From Norana najaformis (Eukaryota > Annelida > Clitellata > Crassiclitellata > Hormogastridae): 64,000 nt of DNA. The stretch spans positions 51,662,530 to 51,726,529 of the forward strand of contig OZ029914.1 in NCBI GenBank assembly GCA_964023275.1, written 5' to 3'. A program made the translations under genes and the position numbers. Below are positions 23,901 through 36,420 of the stretch, piece after piece; the stretch's first letter is position 1; each line of letters begins with the position of its first letter. The notes under the pieces were generated by a model, which saw nothing but the letters and a program-made list of their open reading frames with translations, was not told the DNA's origin and ran no database searches.

Positions 23901-26568
23901 AGACCTGTATTTTAAAATTTATTATGACGTTGATTTTGAAATGAGTTCATGTCCAGCGCCACTTTCTGAGTCGGCCTATTACGGCGTTATATAAATCGTC
24001 TATTATTGTTATTACTATCATTTCGTTACGCCATAATAAATTGAAAATTTGCCTGGACTTTTTTTGATATGTTAAACTTATAAACTCCACGTCAACACTA
24101 GTTAAAGAATTCTCAGTAATAGCTAAATCTCCCGTTCAATCGACAGAAGAAGGATCGACTGAGAAGAATCTCAATGAAAAACATTGTTTGCCGAAGGCAA
24201 TCAAAATTACTGGTACTGGTATTTGCAGACAGCTATAAGTTACTTTTGGTTTTATATAGCAAAGAAGAGTTTTTTAAACCTATTCATTTATGGGTCAACA
24301 GATACTTTTAAACATAGGTCAAGGAGGGCAATTATTTGGTTATTGCATGAACAACAGTCATGGTTTCACTACCTGCCAGCATAATAGATTTGTCCCGGTT
24401 AATAGCCAAGTTACGCAGCAAAGCCTCGACATCGATCAGAATGCGTGGTCCCCTTCATATCCAAAGCACACACAAGATACTTGGCCAGTTATTCTATATT
24501 AAATTCGTTGCAGTTTTCAACCGCTTACTTACTCTCAACTTCAATTGTAATTGTAAACTTAAAAAAACAGCTTCAAGAATTGTGTTTTAAACTATTTTTT
24601 AGTATGTGAGAGCACAACAACCGCAGCGACTTCTACTACAACAACTGAACCAACGACTACAACCACAAAACTACCAACTACAACTACGAAACCATCAACT
24701 ACCACTCGGCCACCAACAACTACAATTCAGCCACCAACGACTACCATTCAACCACCAACAACAACCACTAAACCACCAACAACTACCACTCAACCACCAA
24801 CAACTACCACTCAGTCACCAACGACTACCACTCAACCACCAACAACTACCACTCTGGCGCCAACTACCGCTCAACCACCAACAACTACCACTCAGCCAAC
24901 TACGACAATATCGAGTGAGTTACAGCGTTGAAGTTAAAATTTCTTCTCATCTAAATATTAACGTACATATAATAAAATTGCTTGTCTTCTAAATATTTAT
25001 ATAATATAGTATAATAATAATATTAATAATAATAACAACAACAACAACAACAACAACAACAATAATAATATGATAATAATTAATAAGACGATGCTTTGAG
25101 TCTTAGTGCTGATGAGACCGAAAACGCGGCTGTGCATGAGATCTTCTGGAACTCTGACAGATATTCGCTGATACATAAAAATATATACATACATGCATAT
25201 ATACATACATATATGCATACATATGTAGACATTCATACAAGCATGCATACATAGATTCTGTAAGCAAATGATGATAGTATAGCTGAAACAGTCATAAATG
25301 GCGACTTTCGTAGAATCTAACCAACGAAATCCAATCTATTGTTGACAGTTGACAAAATGTTCACAGTTCCTGGTTTACGTTGCATTGACTCTGACGAATG
25401 ACGACATTTAAATGTAGAGTTGGCAGAGGCTCGAACCCGTACTCTCGGCGTTACAAGCCAAGCTCTCAGTCCAATCGGCTACTGTGCGGCAGATTTCAAG
25501 ATTAATTGTTTATATCAGCGCAATCAGCTGCCCAAATTATTCTACTCTGGCCACAATTAGCGCTGAAGATTGCGTCAGGAGACATTCAGATGATGCTTGT
25601 TTCCTCCGTGAAACTAAATTCTGCTCTTTGACTCAGGTCCAAATGATATCGGTCTGCTGGCGGCGAAGATTACACTCGGCACCATCTTAGGAATCCTGAT
25701 GGCGGCCACTGCTGCCGCCGGCTGCAGCTGGTGCTTCCTCTACTTCTGTCCTCCACTTTTACCATTCAGAAGACCTACATTTTTACCATTCAGAAGACCT
25801 ATGAGGTAAACTAACTATGGGGATTTCTTAGGCTGCGTGTGCTTTAACTTTCGATCACGATGTGATCGTCAAAGTAATACAATCACTGTGTTTCGACTAT
25901 ATTGAAACATTTTAATTACTCGTGATTTATAAATCATACTTTAAAAATCCACATTAGAACAGAAACGTTTTCAAATGAACAGTGGAGGAGTCAAAATCGC
26001 ATTTCTTATTCGATATACGAAGTTCTCTGGTCTTCCGGTTGTGACGCCAAATGTTCCAATATTTCATTATAGCACTCATGTAAAAAGGTTCGGCACACTA
26101 ATCACAATCGTGGTTGCAATCGCTACATTCCTAAAGCGCTACTCAAAAACGTAGCTTATAAATCGGTAGACCATAAAACCTTTAAAGCCCTGTATGCTTT
26201 CCAAACTCCAAAGCAATGCTTTCTGCGAAATTTAAATTAAGACTGTGTAAACTCAACATTGTTTCTTGAATGATGTTGCACAAATATAACTATTGAGCAT
26301 AATCCAGTCCATGTTTAAGCATTTTAAGGCAGCCGGGGGCTAAGATTGTTTTAAATACTGGAGCTGTGTCTGTTGTAGATACTTTAATGGTGAGATCCCA
26401 ATGTTCCAGAGAAGGGAATGGATTCCTGTGAGACGCAAGGAATACTGGGTTATTCCATTTTACCAACAATCCTTTTCCAGATATCGCACTCCCTACGAAT
26501 ATCGTCTTCCAAGCAGATATTCCACTCCCTGGGAATATCGTCTACCAAGAAGATGGCGTTATGTATAA
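20824..26568 (+). CDS. Receptor B: two Ig-like domains, Thr stalk, TM, Tyr/Arg tail (complete)
   Basis: Six exons: 20824-20905, 21881-22210, 23396-23728, 24603-24914, 25637-25805, 26379-26568. They join to 1416 bases (471 residues plus TAA) with no internal stop. Order: signal peptide, Ig1 (about 110 residues), Ig2 (111), mucin-like stalk (104), TM with Cys-rich juxtamembrane and PFRRPT repeat, tail of about 63 residues. Extracellular introns are phase 1; the TM-tail intron is phase 2. Many N-x-S/T sites occur in both Ig domains. Ig1 lacks the F-strand Cys and Ig2 has Cys in place of the core Trp. It is predicted to act at the cell surface, partner unknown. A LINE separates its conserved upstream block from the start. 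AATAAA at 26603-26608 may be the polyadenylation signal. This is the cleanest member and the template for the others. Confidence 0.85.
21630..21702. repeat. ATC/GTC trinucleotide microsatellite
   Basis: Runs of TCATCA and TCGTCG in intron 1 of receptor B. Shorter versions occupy the same place in C and D. Confidence 0.85.
21881..22210 (+). CDS. Receptor B exon 2: Ig-like domain 1
   Basis: Acceptor TACAG at 21880, donor C|GTAAGT, 330 bases, phase 1-1. V-type features: VVYEGT turn, B-strand LGC, C-strand Trp (SSAWSVR), and ISTAGTYIVEL in place of DxGxYxC. The F-strand Cys is absent. A second Cys sits in the A strand (AQCLTPL). Confidence 0.85.
22540..22622 (-). repeat. tRNA-like repeat remnant
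   Basis: Minus strand shows CTAGTCGTTAGCGCTTAACG and a B-box-like CGTTCGATATCC spacing typical of tRNA-derived SINE heads. Too decayed for a tRNA gene. Confidence 0.4.
23396..23728 (+). CDS. Receptor B exon 3: Ig-like domain 2
   Basis: Acceptor TCTCAG at 23395, donor G|GTGAGT, 333 bases, phase 1-1. Contains NCSC at the start, B-strand NISC, NCTANG where E has TWSVNG, and F-strand TYNC, then NAPDF. Five Cys in all, several N-glycosylation sequons. Confidence 0.85.
24603..24914 (+). CDS. Receptor B exon 4: mucin-like stalk
   Basis: Acceptor TTTTTTAG at 24602, donor A|GTGAGT, 312 bases. Starts V-C-E-S, then PPTTTTQ-type repeats (24-base DNA period in part). The reading with strings of Gln/His/Leu in another frame is a shadow. 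Confidence 0.83.
25017..25082. repeat. AAT/AAC microsatellite
   Basis: Consecutive AATAAT then AACAAC repeats inside the intron between stalk and TM exons of receptor B. Confidence 0.85.
25419..25492 (-). repeat. tRNA-derived SINE-like head
   Basis: Minus strand: GTAGCCGATTGGACTGAGAG as A-box region and GGGTTCGAGCC as B box, total tRNA-like length about 72. It lies just before the TM exon of B, as in A. Confidence 0.6.
25637..25805 (+). CDS. Receptor B exon 5: transmembrane segment
   Basis: Acceptor GACTCAG at 25636, donor AG|GTAAAC, 169 bases, phase 1 to 2. TM core LGTILGILMAATAAA, then GCSWCFLYFCPP and the duplicated PFRRPT unit. Confidence 0.85.
26379..26568 (+). CDS. Receptor B exon 6: cytoplasmic tail
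   Basis: Acceptor TTGTAG at 26378, stop TAA 26566-26568. Tail rich in Tyr, Arg and Trp: KEYWVIPFY (YxxI), then two related units YRTPYEYRLPSR and YSTPWEYRLPRR, ending WRYV. Confidence 0.84.
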
Positions 26569-26602
26569 TCGTGCGTATCATAGCCTTCTGCTACTCCTTA
26601 TA

Positions 26603-26608
26603 AATAAA
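26603..26608 (+). promoter_or_regulatory. Candidate polyadenylation signal of receptor B
   Basis: AATAAA 35 bases after the stop codon. Position is plausible but no transcript evidence is available. Confidence 0.4.
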
Positions 26609-27287
26609 TGCAGATATGTGCAATCGTGCGTAACACCGCCTGGTCTAACATACATTTTGTAAGAAGTCGTGTTCCCACAACAACGTCCTCCTCCTCTTTC
26701 TCCTTAGAAAAGCAGATGTGTGCAGCAAGCCCTGACTGAGGACTATTGGGGTCCATAGACGCAAGGTAATGCGGGGCCTTTCCCTTCCACTTGGCTCGCG
26801 TAGCCGTTTCCTGAGAGGTGAATGCGGGACTGGGGGTATGATGAGCTCCAGATGGGGTTTTTAGTGAAGCCCCAACCGCCAACGCTTTGCCATTCACCTC
26901 CACTCTTATGTGACCTTTCATGAGGTCATCTTGATTATAATTATGATTTATGTGCTGGAGAGGACACTAAATATTCACATAGTTGACGATAATTCTAGTT
27001 ATGCAGGCTAGTTTTTGTCCTGCAATTAGTTTAACGAAGCTAGAGGCCTGCAATTTAGGCCTCTGTTAACGGATTTTCTATGGACACGTGTCATAATGTG
27101 ATAATTGCTAAATTTAGGCAGGTGCGAGCATTTCATGGTTGCATAGGATTGACTTGACATTGCAACAGTGAGCACAGGGCAACAGGTTGACTGCACCGCA
27201 TGTATGTGTATATTCGAGGGTTTTGTGCATAATTGAGGTTTAATTAAATAACACGTGAAAAGACGTCGTTCTATTAAAGTTGTATAA

Positions 27288-27413
<126 letters not shown>

Positions 27414-28248
27414 GAGCGATGTTTGAGTTTTTGCTATAAATTGCTATAAACGACTCATCTCTTCCCCCACCTGCAAATTTTTTCTCATTTGGCATTTACC
27501 CTTCCATCCAACGACTACTGAAGCTTGGTCGCCAATGTCACATATGCAAGGCATGGGACATCAGTCAACACATCAGTCAGCACATCAGGCAAAGTCAATT
27601 ACTGATGATCTAACGCAATACTGGTCTGGTGTCTGATCGAAGTCGGTGTTTAAAGCATCATTTCAAAATAGTTGTATGTACCAACTTTAGATGCGGACGT
27701 CCGCAGTGGACATCAACCTCCCTGCTGTCCGCGTTTGGATGACCTCTTCCTTCGCCTCTTTCCGGATGTCCTTAATGGCGACAACTGTGTGGCACAGTTT
27801 CAGCCTTCCGCGAACTGAATTAGCATGTTGACAGCAAATGGTTAAATAATAGCGCTGGAATACCAAATCAGTCTACTATTACCTACCCACATAAACATTC
27901 TACATCATTCTTGCGCAACCAGATGTTATGGGCAGGTAAGCAAGCAATTAGTGATCATATATAGCCTTATAAGCCATACCAATTGTGGCAATTAAAAGAT
28001 GAACTCCCAATAAATAGTATTTAACTTCAATCCGATGGGACCACTTAATGTTCCGGAGCCCACAGGTAGCTTCCTAGTTTACCTATGGGTATTCCGGGCC
28101 TGATGTGCAGCGTGAGTAACAGTCTCGTCAACATACGAATTTGATGTAAAGAACTACCGGACAACTGACTGTGCAAGCATTACTCTGCTCTACGCGGCAT
28201 TTTTTTGTCATAGCGTTGAACTAAGTCGGCCAACGTTGTTCGTTGTAG

Positions 28249-28953
28249 TGTTACGCCCGCCCCCACACCATTGGGGGCTGAGACGTGTTGTTGTAGGGGG
28301 TAGTATTGCGGTGATTTAGTTCTGTAACTGCTCCGACCCGGATTCGAACCCTGATCATGAGAGGTGGTAAATTGAACCCGGATGCCTCCCTCTCCATAAT
28401 AGGTTGGAATCTTATTCTGTAATCGTGCACTACGCCTCAGGGTTGGTAATTCCTGTGGGGCAATACCTTTAGTTACCTTACCAGATGACGGTTCGATTCC
28501 CGAACTTAGAGTGGTGTCCGTGACCTTCGGGCAGAAGGTTATCACATCTTCTGACGGATAAGGGTCCTTTTCCCCTACAACAATCTTACTTTTCTCTCTT
28601 GTACAAGTTTCTTGAGTGGATTGGCGCAACATAAAATCCTTCATTGTACTCAAGATTTCCTCTGATAATCTTTCATTTATGTTTGACTGGCGCTCTAAAA
28701 ATGCTTCTTCTCGGCGCTCCATTCTTCCTTCCATTTCCTTCTGAAATTTTGACTGGCGCTGTATAAGTGCTTCAAATATTTGTTCTGGCCAATTTGTCTG
28801 GCGCTGCAGAAATTCAGTTTCAGCCTCGGAAACTGATGTTGACGAAGACTCCATTGTCAATTCTTCTACCTGCTCAAGAGTTACATCACAGCCGAGTGCC
28901 TCAGCCATTTTTTTTACAACAAACACAGTTTTAATGGTTGAATTAATAATCAA
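28249..28953 (-). pseudogene. Element-encoded ORF, gag-like N-terminus
   Basis: Frame begins MIINSTIKTVFVVKK or at the internal MAEALGCDVTLEQVEELT. The first 130 residues are Gln/Glu/Arg-rich with repeated RQS units and look coiled-coil-like. Later it holds LPTLRRSARLQNK, a motif type seen near the end of some retroelement polyproteins. It runs off the element edge at 28249 into unrelated flank (apparent stop at 28180). This suggests an internally deleted or truncated element protein. Function not recognised with certainty. Confidence 0.4.
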
Positions 28954-29807
28954 CTTTATTTACATTAAAACCAATAAAATTGTCTTTACTTTCTTAAATT
29001 AAACTTAAATTAATTCTTATTTATTAACTCGGAGCATTTAATCAAATTTCCAAGTAAATAGTAAATGATAAAACTCCCTGCTCGATGCATTCCAACGCAA
29101 CAATTCGTTGTGCCTGTCCGTCTTGACTGAGCGTAAGACGTTGAAACACCCAATCGAGCCCAGCAACTCGAAGACTCAGGCTTCGAATCCAGAAAATCCC
29201 GTAAAGAATCTTCTGAGCAATAGATTCACGCTTCGACTCAGCGCGAACCGAATCCGAGAATTTAGAATTTTAGATCCGACTTGAACTCCAGAATATAATT
29301 TCAACAAGCCGCTTTAAATCCACAAAGAATCATTAGAAAAATCGCCTCGAATTCTACGTACAGGGTTCAACACCTATACCAAAAGAAACTATCAAAATCC
29401 ATAAGATTCGAACTGTCGACTAGGGTCTATACCAGTCGAGAACTCCACAAAGAAAGCGCAATTTGTCAACCGCGCAAATCCTTTTATACTGCTCCCTTAG
29501 CTCTCGCTCGCCTTCAGTCGCTGCATGTGGCCTACAGCAGTCGCTGGAGCGACCTCTGCCTGCCTCCATCTACGCTAGGGCGAAGTGACCTCGCACGAAC
29601 TCACATGAAGCGATCTTTACCTGCCTCCATCCTTGCTAGGGCAAGGCGACCTGTACCTAGCGAACTTCTACTAAGCGATCTTTGCCTGTTTCCATCTACG
29701 CTAGGGCGAAGCGACCTCTACCTGTCGGCTCTCTCTCTACGCATCGGCAAAGGCATTTAGATAGCGCCACTTGAAACAACGGCTAGTTCGTTTCAGTAGA
29801 GTATACA
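28249..29807 (-). mobile_element. Putative non-autonomous LTR-retrotransposon-like insertion
   Basis: Interrupts the spacer: the left and right flanks of C are contiguous in the matching B and D spacers. Read on the minus strand it starts TGTATACTC and ends GCGTAACA (TG...CA). It carries three copies of a 60-65-base repeat (29549-29740), a TATAAAAG box (plus 29482-29489), then an ORF from 28953. No target site duplication was recognised, so class is tentative. Confidence 0.5.
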
Positions 29808-29939
29808 TTCCCTGAATCAGATTACTTCATCAAAAACTGTTCCTCGGGGTTTTTCAGACTAATACGAACTGATATATTAGCAAAATCATGTATTCGGAGG
29901 AAAGATTAACTCCGCAGCAGATAACCTCTCTAATTACCT

Positions 29940-30200
29940 TCCTCTCTCCCATCTTTCTCTACTAGCTAAGCTGGTTGATCGTATTGTCCTTGACCAGCTG
30001 AATGATTACCTTTCTTCTAACTCACTTCTCAATTCTTACCAATTTGGATTCACTAAACATCATTTCGTCGAATCTCCGTCTGTCACTCTATACCATAAAT
30101 TTTTCTCAGCCATTAGTCATCTGCAAGTCTTTTGCCTCTGTCGTCATGACAAATCTGCTGTTTTTGACACCACTGATAATGACTTTCTTCTGTAACACTA
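29940..30200 (+). pseudogene. LINE reverse transcriptase fragment
   Basis: Encodes KLVDRIVLDQLNDYLSSNSLL then QFGFTKHH and a decayed FDTTDND, paralleling RINDYLASNSLINPHQSGFTKRH and FDTIDHN of the minus-strand LINE at 16760-20640. Short and interrupted. Confidence 0.72.
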
Positions 30201-30717
30201 TCTTCCTGGTATGGCATCTCTGAGTTAATTCCAAAATTAAAAAAATCTGTTTACCGAATCATTAACATCACTCAGTCGAAGCATTCAGTGCGGTGTTGGA
30301 ATAATTTGCATTTTCATCTCAGTCTTTCTCTCGTTCATCATCGTCTCCCTAGAATGTTACAGCTTCTCATTCGGTCACTTACTGCGCCCACCACTTCATA
30401 AACATTACTATCGAATAATCAATTTTCTACGATTCTGCTCATGGGTCGAGAAGTTAGCTTAGCTATTAACTGGAGAAACCAATGACAATTTATGTGTGAA
30501 AGCGTACTTCATTAGCTAATTTGCCAAAATTTTCGTATTATTGTTAGCCAGAGTTTAATTTAGCACAGTTATATGCGCATACAGTAGGTGACGCTTGTAT
30601 GATTTATTACTAGGCGTCTTTCTTTGCTTGCTTTCCAATTACACGAATAACTACTGCGCCGATATGTAGGTTACTGCGAACGGCATCAACATATGGCGCA
30701 TCTAAACCAGGTCCACA

Positions 30718-30990
30718 TTCAGATCAACGGCTGAAAATTCTGTTGAAAGAGATTGAAGCTTCAATGGAATTCGAAATATGATCAATGGCTGTGAATTCTT
30801 TAGAAATAGATTGAAATTTCAAAAGAAATTCGAAATATGATCGCCGCTGGAAATTCTGTTGAGATTGAAATTTCAAATGAAATTCGAATTAAGATAATCT
30901 GATCAACTGCTGAAAATTTTGCTGAAAGAGATTGAAGTTTCAAATGGAATTCGAAATATGATCAACGGGTGAGCCAAAAGCCTGAAAAGA
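30718..30990. repeat. Minisatellite, about 60-65-base unit, four copies
   Basis: Units contain GATCAACGGCTGAAAATTCT, GAGATTGAA and AATTCGAAATATGATC, repeated near 30720, 30780, 30838 and 30905. The corresponding B spacer (about 13330-13440) has a single related unit. Confidence 0.7.
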
Positions 30991-32955
30991 GAAAACGAGG
31001 GCTGAGCCAAAAGATGGTTGTCATGAGAAGAGAGTTCCCCTGTCTTGTGTCAGCAACGTAATAGCTCATTGACACAGATAGCTGTGTTGTTAACACAGTA
31101 ATCAATAGATCACAAACTATGTACTCAGCTGAATATTGGTGAGCCTAGTTTTGGCAGTAAAGATTAGTTTTAGGTGAAATGATTGGTCAAGATGCAATGT
31201 TTTATATGATAGCAGAGCTGATTTTAAAACGCAATGTTGATTCACTGCTGAGCCAGTGGAAAGATTTAATCACAAGAACTATGTGCTCGTGGTGTATTTT
31301 GATTCTAGCCGAGGAATTGGTTGGTAGTTTCTGTTTAACGTCGCCTTTCTCCTTCATCCAGGCTTCGGAATGGCCCCTCGACTAAAAGCAGTGGTGGAGT
31401 TCCAAGAATTCAGAGCTTCTAAAGTTAGTAGTTCCAATGTTCAATGACATCTTATGGCATCAAAGGCCGTTGACGTCGCCCTCTTCCTTTATCCAGGCTT
31501 AGGACTGGCATTACCCGATTAAGGGCAGTGGCGAAGTTATTTCTAAAGTTATACTTGTGTTCTTTTATCCAAATAACAAGCGAAATGCTGTAGTTCAGAC
31601 TACCGACTACACACCAATACATTGGCCAAGAACACGCAGTTTATATATATATATATGTGTATATATATTGGCGTATTTCATGTGTATGCATATATAATGT
31701 TGCTCTTGGTTTACGTGTGTGAGTTGTTGACAATTTTTTGCCCACAGCCTGCGTTATTTAATACGTGTAAGACGCAGGGTTGGCTTTATGCTATTGGCCT
31801 AATGGGCGTCAACTCTGCAACATAGCAGTGTAGGAAGAAAGACAAAAGACAGTCGCTGAATGATTCGAGTTGACTGCTCGGATGTCACAGGCTGAAAAGA
31901 CGAGCAAGGTCCTCCTTGGGCGATTCAATTCGAGTCGGTAAGTGGAGCATGAACTTGGCCACAGCCTATCATTAGGCGATTGCTGAACTTGCCTATCAAC
32001 AACAGAAGCCAAAGTACATGTACATCTAGGACTTTTCTGGTTGCATATTGAATGCACGATGGGCGCAGAACGATGTGCACACCATCTCCCGCCATCTCAT
32101 CTCAACCGTTGCCGTAAAAATATTAATCAAAATCCCGTCCTTATACACAGATCGGGCGTTAACTACATCAATAGATGAATAGAGGCAATTATACTTCCTG
32201 CCAACAAAACAGGATCTCACATACCCTTAGGAATGCCAATCCTCAGTCAGGAGCCCATGCTGCAACGCCTACCCCGCATGCTAATGATAAATTGATAATG
32301 TAAATGTTCTCTAGGTAAGTAAGTAAATAGCCGCCTATTAATGTGAGACAAACGCTCACGTTTTCAGAATACACAGTTGAAGTAGTTAATCGTTATTGTC
32401 AGTCAGAAAAAGCCCAAAACGATCTGTGCATAGCAGCTATAGTGAGTGCTTATGATCCTCACTTTATGATGTTATGCAGTTCGAGAAAGGCAAGTTCATC
32501 GGTAGCCGATTGGTGATCGCAAAGGTGACACCGTACTTAAACTATAACGTCCGATGTACGAAAATTCTCTCCCACAGTAATGCCAAAAGATTCTTGGCAA
32601 TAGATGGTGTAATTGTTGGCATCTTGAAAGTTCAATTCATAGGCTTACAGACGAGACACGTGGAAATCCCTTGTTGCTTGTTGTTAGTTCATCCAAAGCA
32701 TGACGGAGGGCACTCGGTGACGATCGTAAACGTGGGTAAAGTAAATAAAGTATCCCATATCCCACAATTGAGACGTAGAGGAGGTGCTCATTTCTTTTTC
32801 TTAGGCCCTTAAGCCAAAACCGGCAATGGACGAATTCCAGGGTCCTGGACACGGGGCCAATGCATCGCAGGACTTGACGTTTAGTTTGTTTCCCAGCTTA
32901 CGCCGGTATCAAACTGTAATGCTCGGTGACAGAGGCACGTGTGCGCAAAAAAACT

Positions 32956-33037
32956 TGGCCAGCGTTGTTGCACGGAGTCGAACCCGCAACCGCATGATCA
33001 TTGACGTGTTACTGATAGACCACATCGACTGTGGCCA
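32956..33037 (-). repeat. tRNA-like element
   Basis: Minus strand shows GTGGTCTATCAGTAACACG, CATGCGGTTGCGGGTTCGACTCC, i.e. A- and B-box-like segments at tRNA spacing. Acceptor ends do not pair well, so a SINE head or decayed tRNA is preferred over a functional tRNA. Confidence 0.45.
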
Positions 33038-33206
33038 TAAGCGTGAGTGAAATATCGAAAACCAGTGAGGTCCACGCAGTTCACTCAGTAAATACAATAG
33101 AAGGGTACCTCGAATTCATGAGATCTTTTCGAGCAAAAGGCTCATATCATAAGAGAAATTCACATTTCCTCAGAACTAAAACTGATGGTACCCGGATGTG
33201 CTGTAA

Positions 33207-33345
33207 AAATGTCCGAAATTTCTTAGCGCCACACAAAAACCGCGTCTGGGAAACCCGTTTAAAAGTAGGCGCTATATAAAATCAAGTCAAAAAGAGCCAG
33301 GTTGCTTCATCAGTTTCGGTGCCATGTCAGATTTCGAGGGTAGAA
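33207..33345 (+). repeat. Interspersed repeat copy in C spacer
   Basis: Same family and same relative place as 14640-14800 (B) and 47163-47300 (D). Confidence 0.55.
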
Positions 33346-34599
33346 CCGGAGAGATAACACAGTGCTACGGTGAAAATAGTTGGTGATGGTGTCATAGGAT
33401 GGTGCAGGGGTGGAAGCAGGATAGGATTGCTTAGAAAGTTTGGTCTTCAGATAATCTAATACCATGCAAGTGATTGACGTCTGGATTTTTGCAATCTTCA
33501 CTTTCTAAATGTTTATTCTCCTCTCTAACTCTGTTGCCGTTTCAGTCAGTCGTTGCAAACCTTCGAAAATTAGTATTTCTGTTATTTTGCAAGTATATGT
33601 TGCTGAAGGCTGAAGGGGGACTTCCTTTTGTTCCATCAAGGTCTAAAGTGGCAGTATGTACATGAGGCCCTCTGTAGGCGTGGCGAGGTTAAGCGCTGTT
33701 AATATAGGAAAGACACAAAAATAAGAAAGATACAAATCCCTTCGTTCAATTATTTTGATTGCTATGAGAAAAGATACGAATAACAGCAGAAACTCATAAA
33801 CATGTTTTGCAAATAGACCATCTTTAAGAGGCCTCTACACTCGCTCTACAATAACACATTCAGCAAATGCAATCAGCTGTTGTTGCTACACATCATTTCT
33901 TGCACTTTGTCAACTTTATCAGATAATTTCAAGAATACTTGTTGTCAGGGTCTTGACAACAAGTATTCTAGTCCCTTACGTTTTGCAGAATAAATACAGT
34001 AAAAGCTCATTTCACTGTTTATTTCTTCCCGAAATAAAGATCCTGTCAATAACATTTTTGTTTACTGTTATTTTCAAATGACCACTTACCGACTGTTAAA
34101 ATTTTGGCTATTTTTGTCATATCTCTATTACTATTTTTCATTTGTAACAGTGCTTCTTGCCAGTTGTTGGTTTATAAGTGAATTTTCTTTTTATTTCTTT
34201 CGTCATATTTGCAAATGCTGAAGGCGTCATGATTATTAGGCAATTGATTCCATCGAATGAATGCATGTTTTTACATCAATCAAGTCTTTCGCTTCTCATT
34301 ATCACCGATGACTTTCATCTTATGAATGTTAGAGAGAAAGTTATCATAAAGTAATTTCAAGTTTCTTTGAAGACGTTTGCTGCAATCTGAGAGAACTTTA
34401 CATGAAAACAATCTTCGCTGAAAATCCTAACTGTTCCGGTCGATGCACAATAAATATTTTCGCCTAATCTTAAGACGCACCTTTGCCGTGTTTCAGAGAT
34501 TTTGCGAGGTTATTTAAAGGTCCTTAACAAGTTTTAACATGCATGCATACATATTTAGCAACATTTAGGTCACAAGTTAATTAAATCTACAGTTTGCTA

Positions 34600-35390
34600 A
34601 GTTCAATTTTGATCTCAATTCCTTGCGTTGACATTCTGCCATCTTAAATAACATCAGCTTACTACCAGTGTTATACGTATATCGCTTGTACGCGCGATAT
34701 ACTCATATAAATACCCGATATAAATAGCAAAGTAATTTTAACTCATCTGAGAACATCGCAGTCAATGCAGAGCAATGATTGGCCGACCAATTGCTTGTAA
34801 GCAATGTGTCGCTTCTGCCATTAACTAATGCATAAACACCTCAGGAGCAGACCAGCAATTGATAGCGCAGTGGTAGACATATGGTTTATTCGATGGTTCA
34901 TTTAATGCTTTAATATTACTCTGAATATAATCTTTCTCTTTTGACGATGTTCTAAATATTTAATATGTAATCAGTTAGAGAAAGAGGTAGAATTAAGAAA
35001 ATCATGGCAGTTGGGAGGACTGTTTTGAGCACGAGAACAGAACTGACGGCAGAGTAGACACTTCGGGCTATGGAATTTTTAAAGGTATTACTATCAGTCG
35101 ATGCCAATTGATAGCGTTTTGTAAAACGTCTTGTACGTTTGCCAAAGCGTCCGCAAGTACAAAACAAGGACTTATATGCGTTATTGGTCGCATTTGTTAG
35201 TAAATTTGTTTTCGCATTCAAATCACTAACAACTTTACGATCGCGTGTTTTGATTGGAATCCGCACGTGTGATTCGCCATCAAACTCCGTTCGTCTCTTT
35301 TCGCCTTATTCGTTAAATCTTTCGTCTGTTGTGTTTGTACAGTGAAAGAAATTTGACGAGGAAAGCCATCGCGACAGACGCTGCCCTAGC
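34600..35390 (+). promoter_or_regulatory. Conserved upstream block of receptor C (candidate promoter/5' UTR)
   Basis: High similarity to about 16190-16756 plus 20641-20823 (B) and 48640-49473 (D). Includes a TATA-like CGATATAAATAG at about 34717 and the stretch before ATG (GTTGTGTTTGTACAGTGAAAG) that is near identical in all three. Selection or recent duplication both explain the conservation. Confidence 0.45.
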
Positions 35391-35469
35391 ATGGCCAATC
35401 AGGATAGACAATCATTAATAAGAATAAGAATAACAGTCATTTTGCTTTGTTTCACATCTTTCGGAAAAG
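35391..35469 (+). CDS. Receptor C exon 1: signal peptide
   Basis: ATG 35391; MANQDRQ then hydrophobic ITVILLCFTSFGKG; donor G|GTACTT, phase 1. Intact and homologous to B and D exon 1. Confidence 0.72.
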
Positions 35470-35689
35470 GTACTTACAGTTAATCTACTGTCTTCCCCAA
35501 AGGCACTTTAAACTTATCGGCTTAAATGTTTATTTTCCTGATTATCTGCAAGATGACTGGAGACCTGTGGTGTTTTCAAAATATAATATCATTTTCTGAC
35601 ATTACTTGGTTTATCACTAAATTCGACGAAAACCAATCAACCAAATCGTTTTGTTTTTATAAGTAGCGTATAACTAACATTGTCTGTAG

Positions 35690-36420
35690 TTACATTCATG
35701 ACTAACTTCAACGATCTTGTGGTTGTTCTGGACCGCGAACTCTCCTTGACCGATCATGTTAATAGTATCTCCCGCTCATGCTTTTACCACCTTCGTCCGC
35801 CTCGTACCATCCGCCGCTCCCTCTCCTCTCATGCCGTTACTACTCTTATTTATGCCCTTATCTGCACCAGGGTGGACTTTGGTAACGCTATCTTTGCTGG
35901 ACTCTCACTTGCCAATATTTCCAAGCTTCAGTCTGTTCTCAATGCTGCTGCCCGTCTTATTGGAGGCGTCCCCAGGTATGGCCATATAACTTCCTTTATG
36001 CGGGACACTCTGCACTGGCTTCCCATTCAGCAGCATATCCAGTTCAAGATCCTAATGCTTATGCGCAATTGTCTCGTTGGCTCTGCTCCAACATATCTTA
36101 GTGACTTCTGCATTTCGATCTCCTTGGTTCCAGGCCGTAGCACTCTCCGGTCGGCCTCCCTTGGACTCCTGACTGTTCCTCGTATGCGCACTGCTACAGC
36201 GCAGTATAGAAGCTTTGCCTATGTTGGACCTAATAGCTGGAAACGCCTTTCTCGAGAGCTCCGGCTTGAATTCCTCAGTTTGTCCCTTCCGCAGTTTCGC
36301 AAGCGCCTGAAGTCTGTATTATTTGACAGTGGTCTCACTGGTTCGGGTCTGGAGCGCTTCTGATGAGTCTATTCTTGAAGTGGCGCTTTATAAATGTCAG
36401 ATTACAATTACAATTACAAC
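35690..36420 (+). mobile_element. 5'-truncated LINE with RT C-terminus in intron 1 of receptor C
   Basis: Frame to the stop at 36363 encodes the LINE RT C-terminal half (LDRELSLTDHVNSISRSCF, LHWLPIQQHIQFKILML, PQFRKRLKSVLF). It is followed by a short 3' end and tandem ATTACA repeats (36400-36419), the hallmark tail of this LINE type. B and D intron 1 lack it. Confidence 0.8.

Noticed and set aside
24606..24992. Gln/Leu/His-rich open frame over the B stalk
   Set aside because: Alternative frame of the Thr-rich exon; the Thr frame has correct acceptor, donor and phase.
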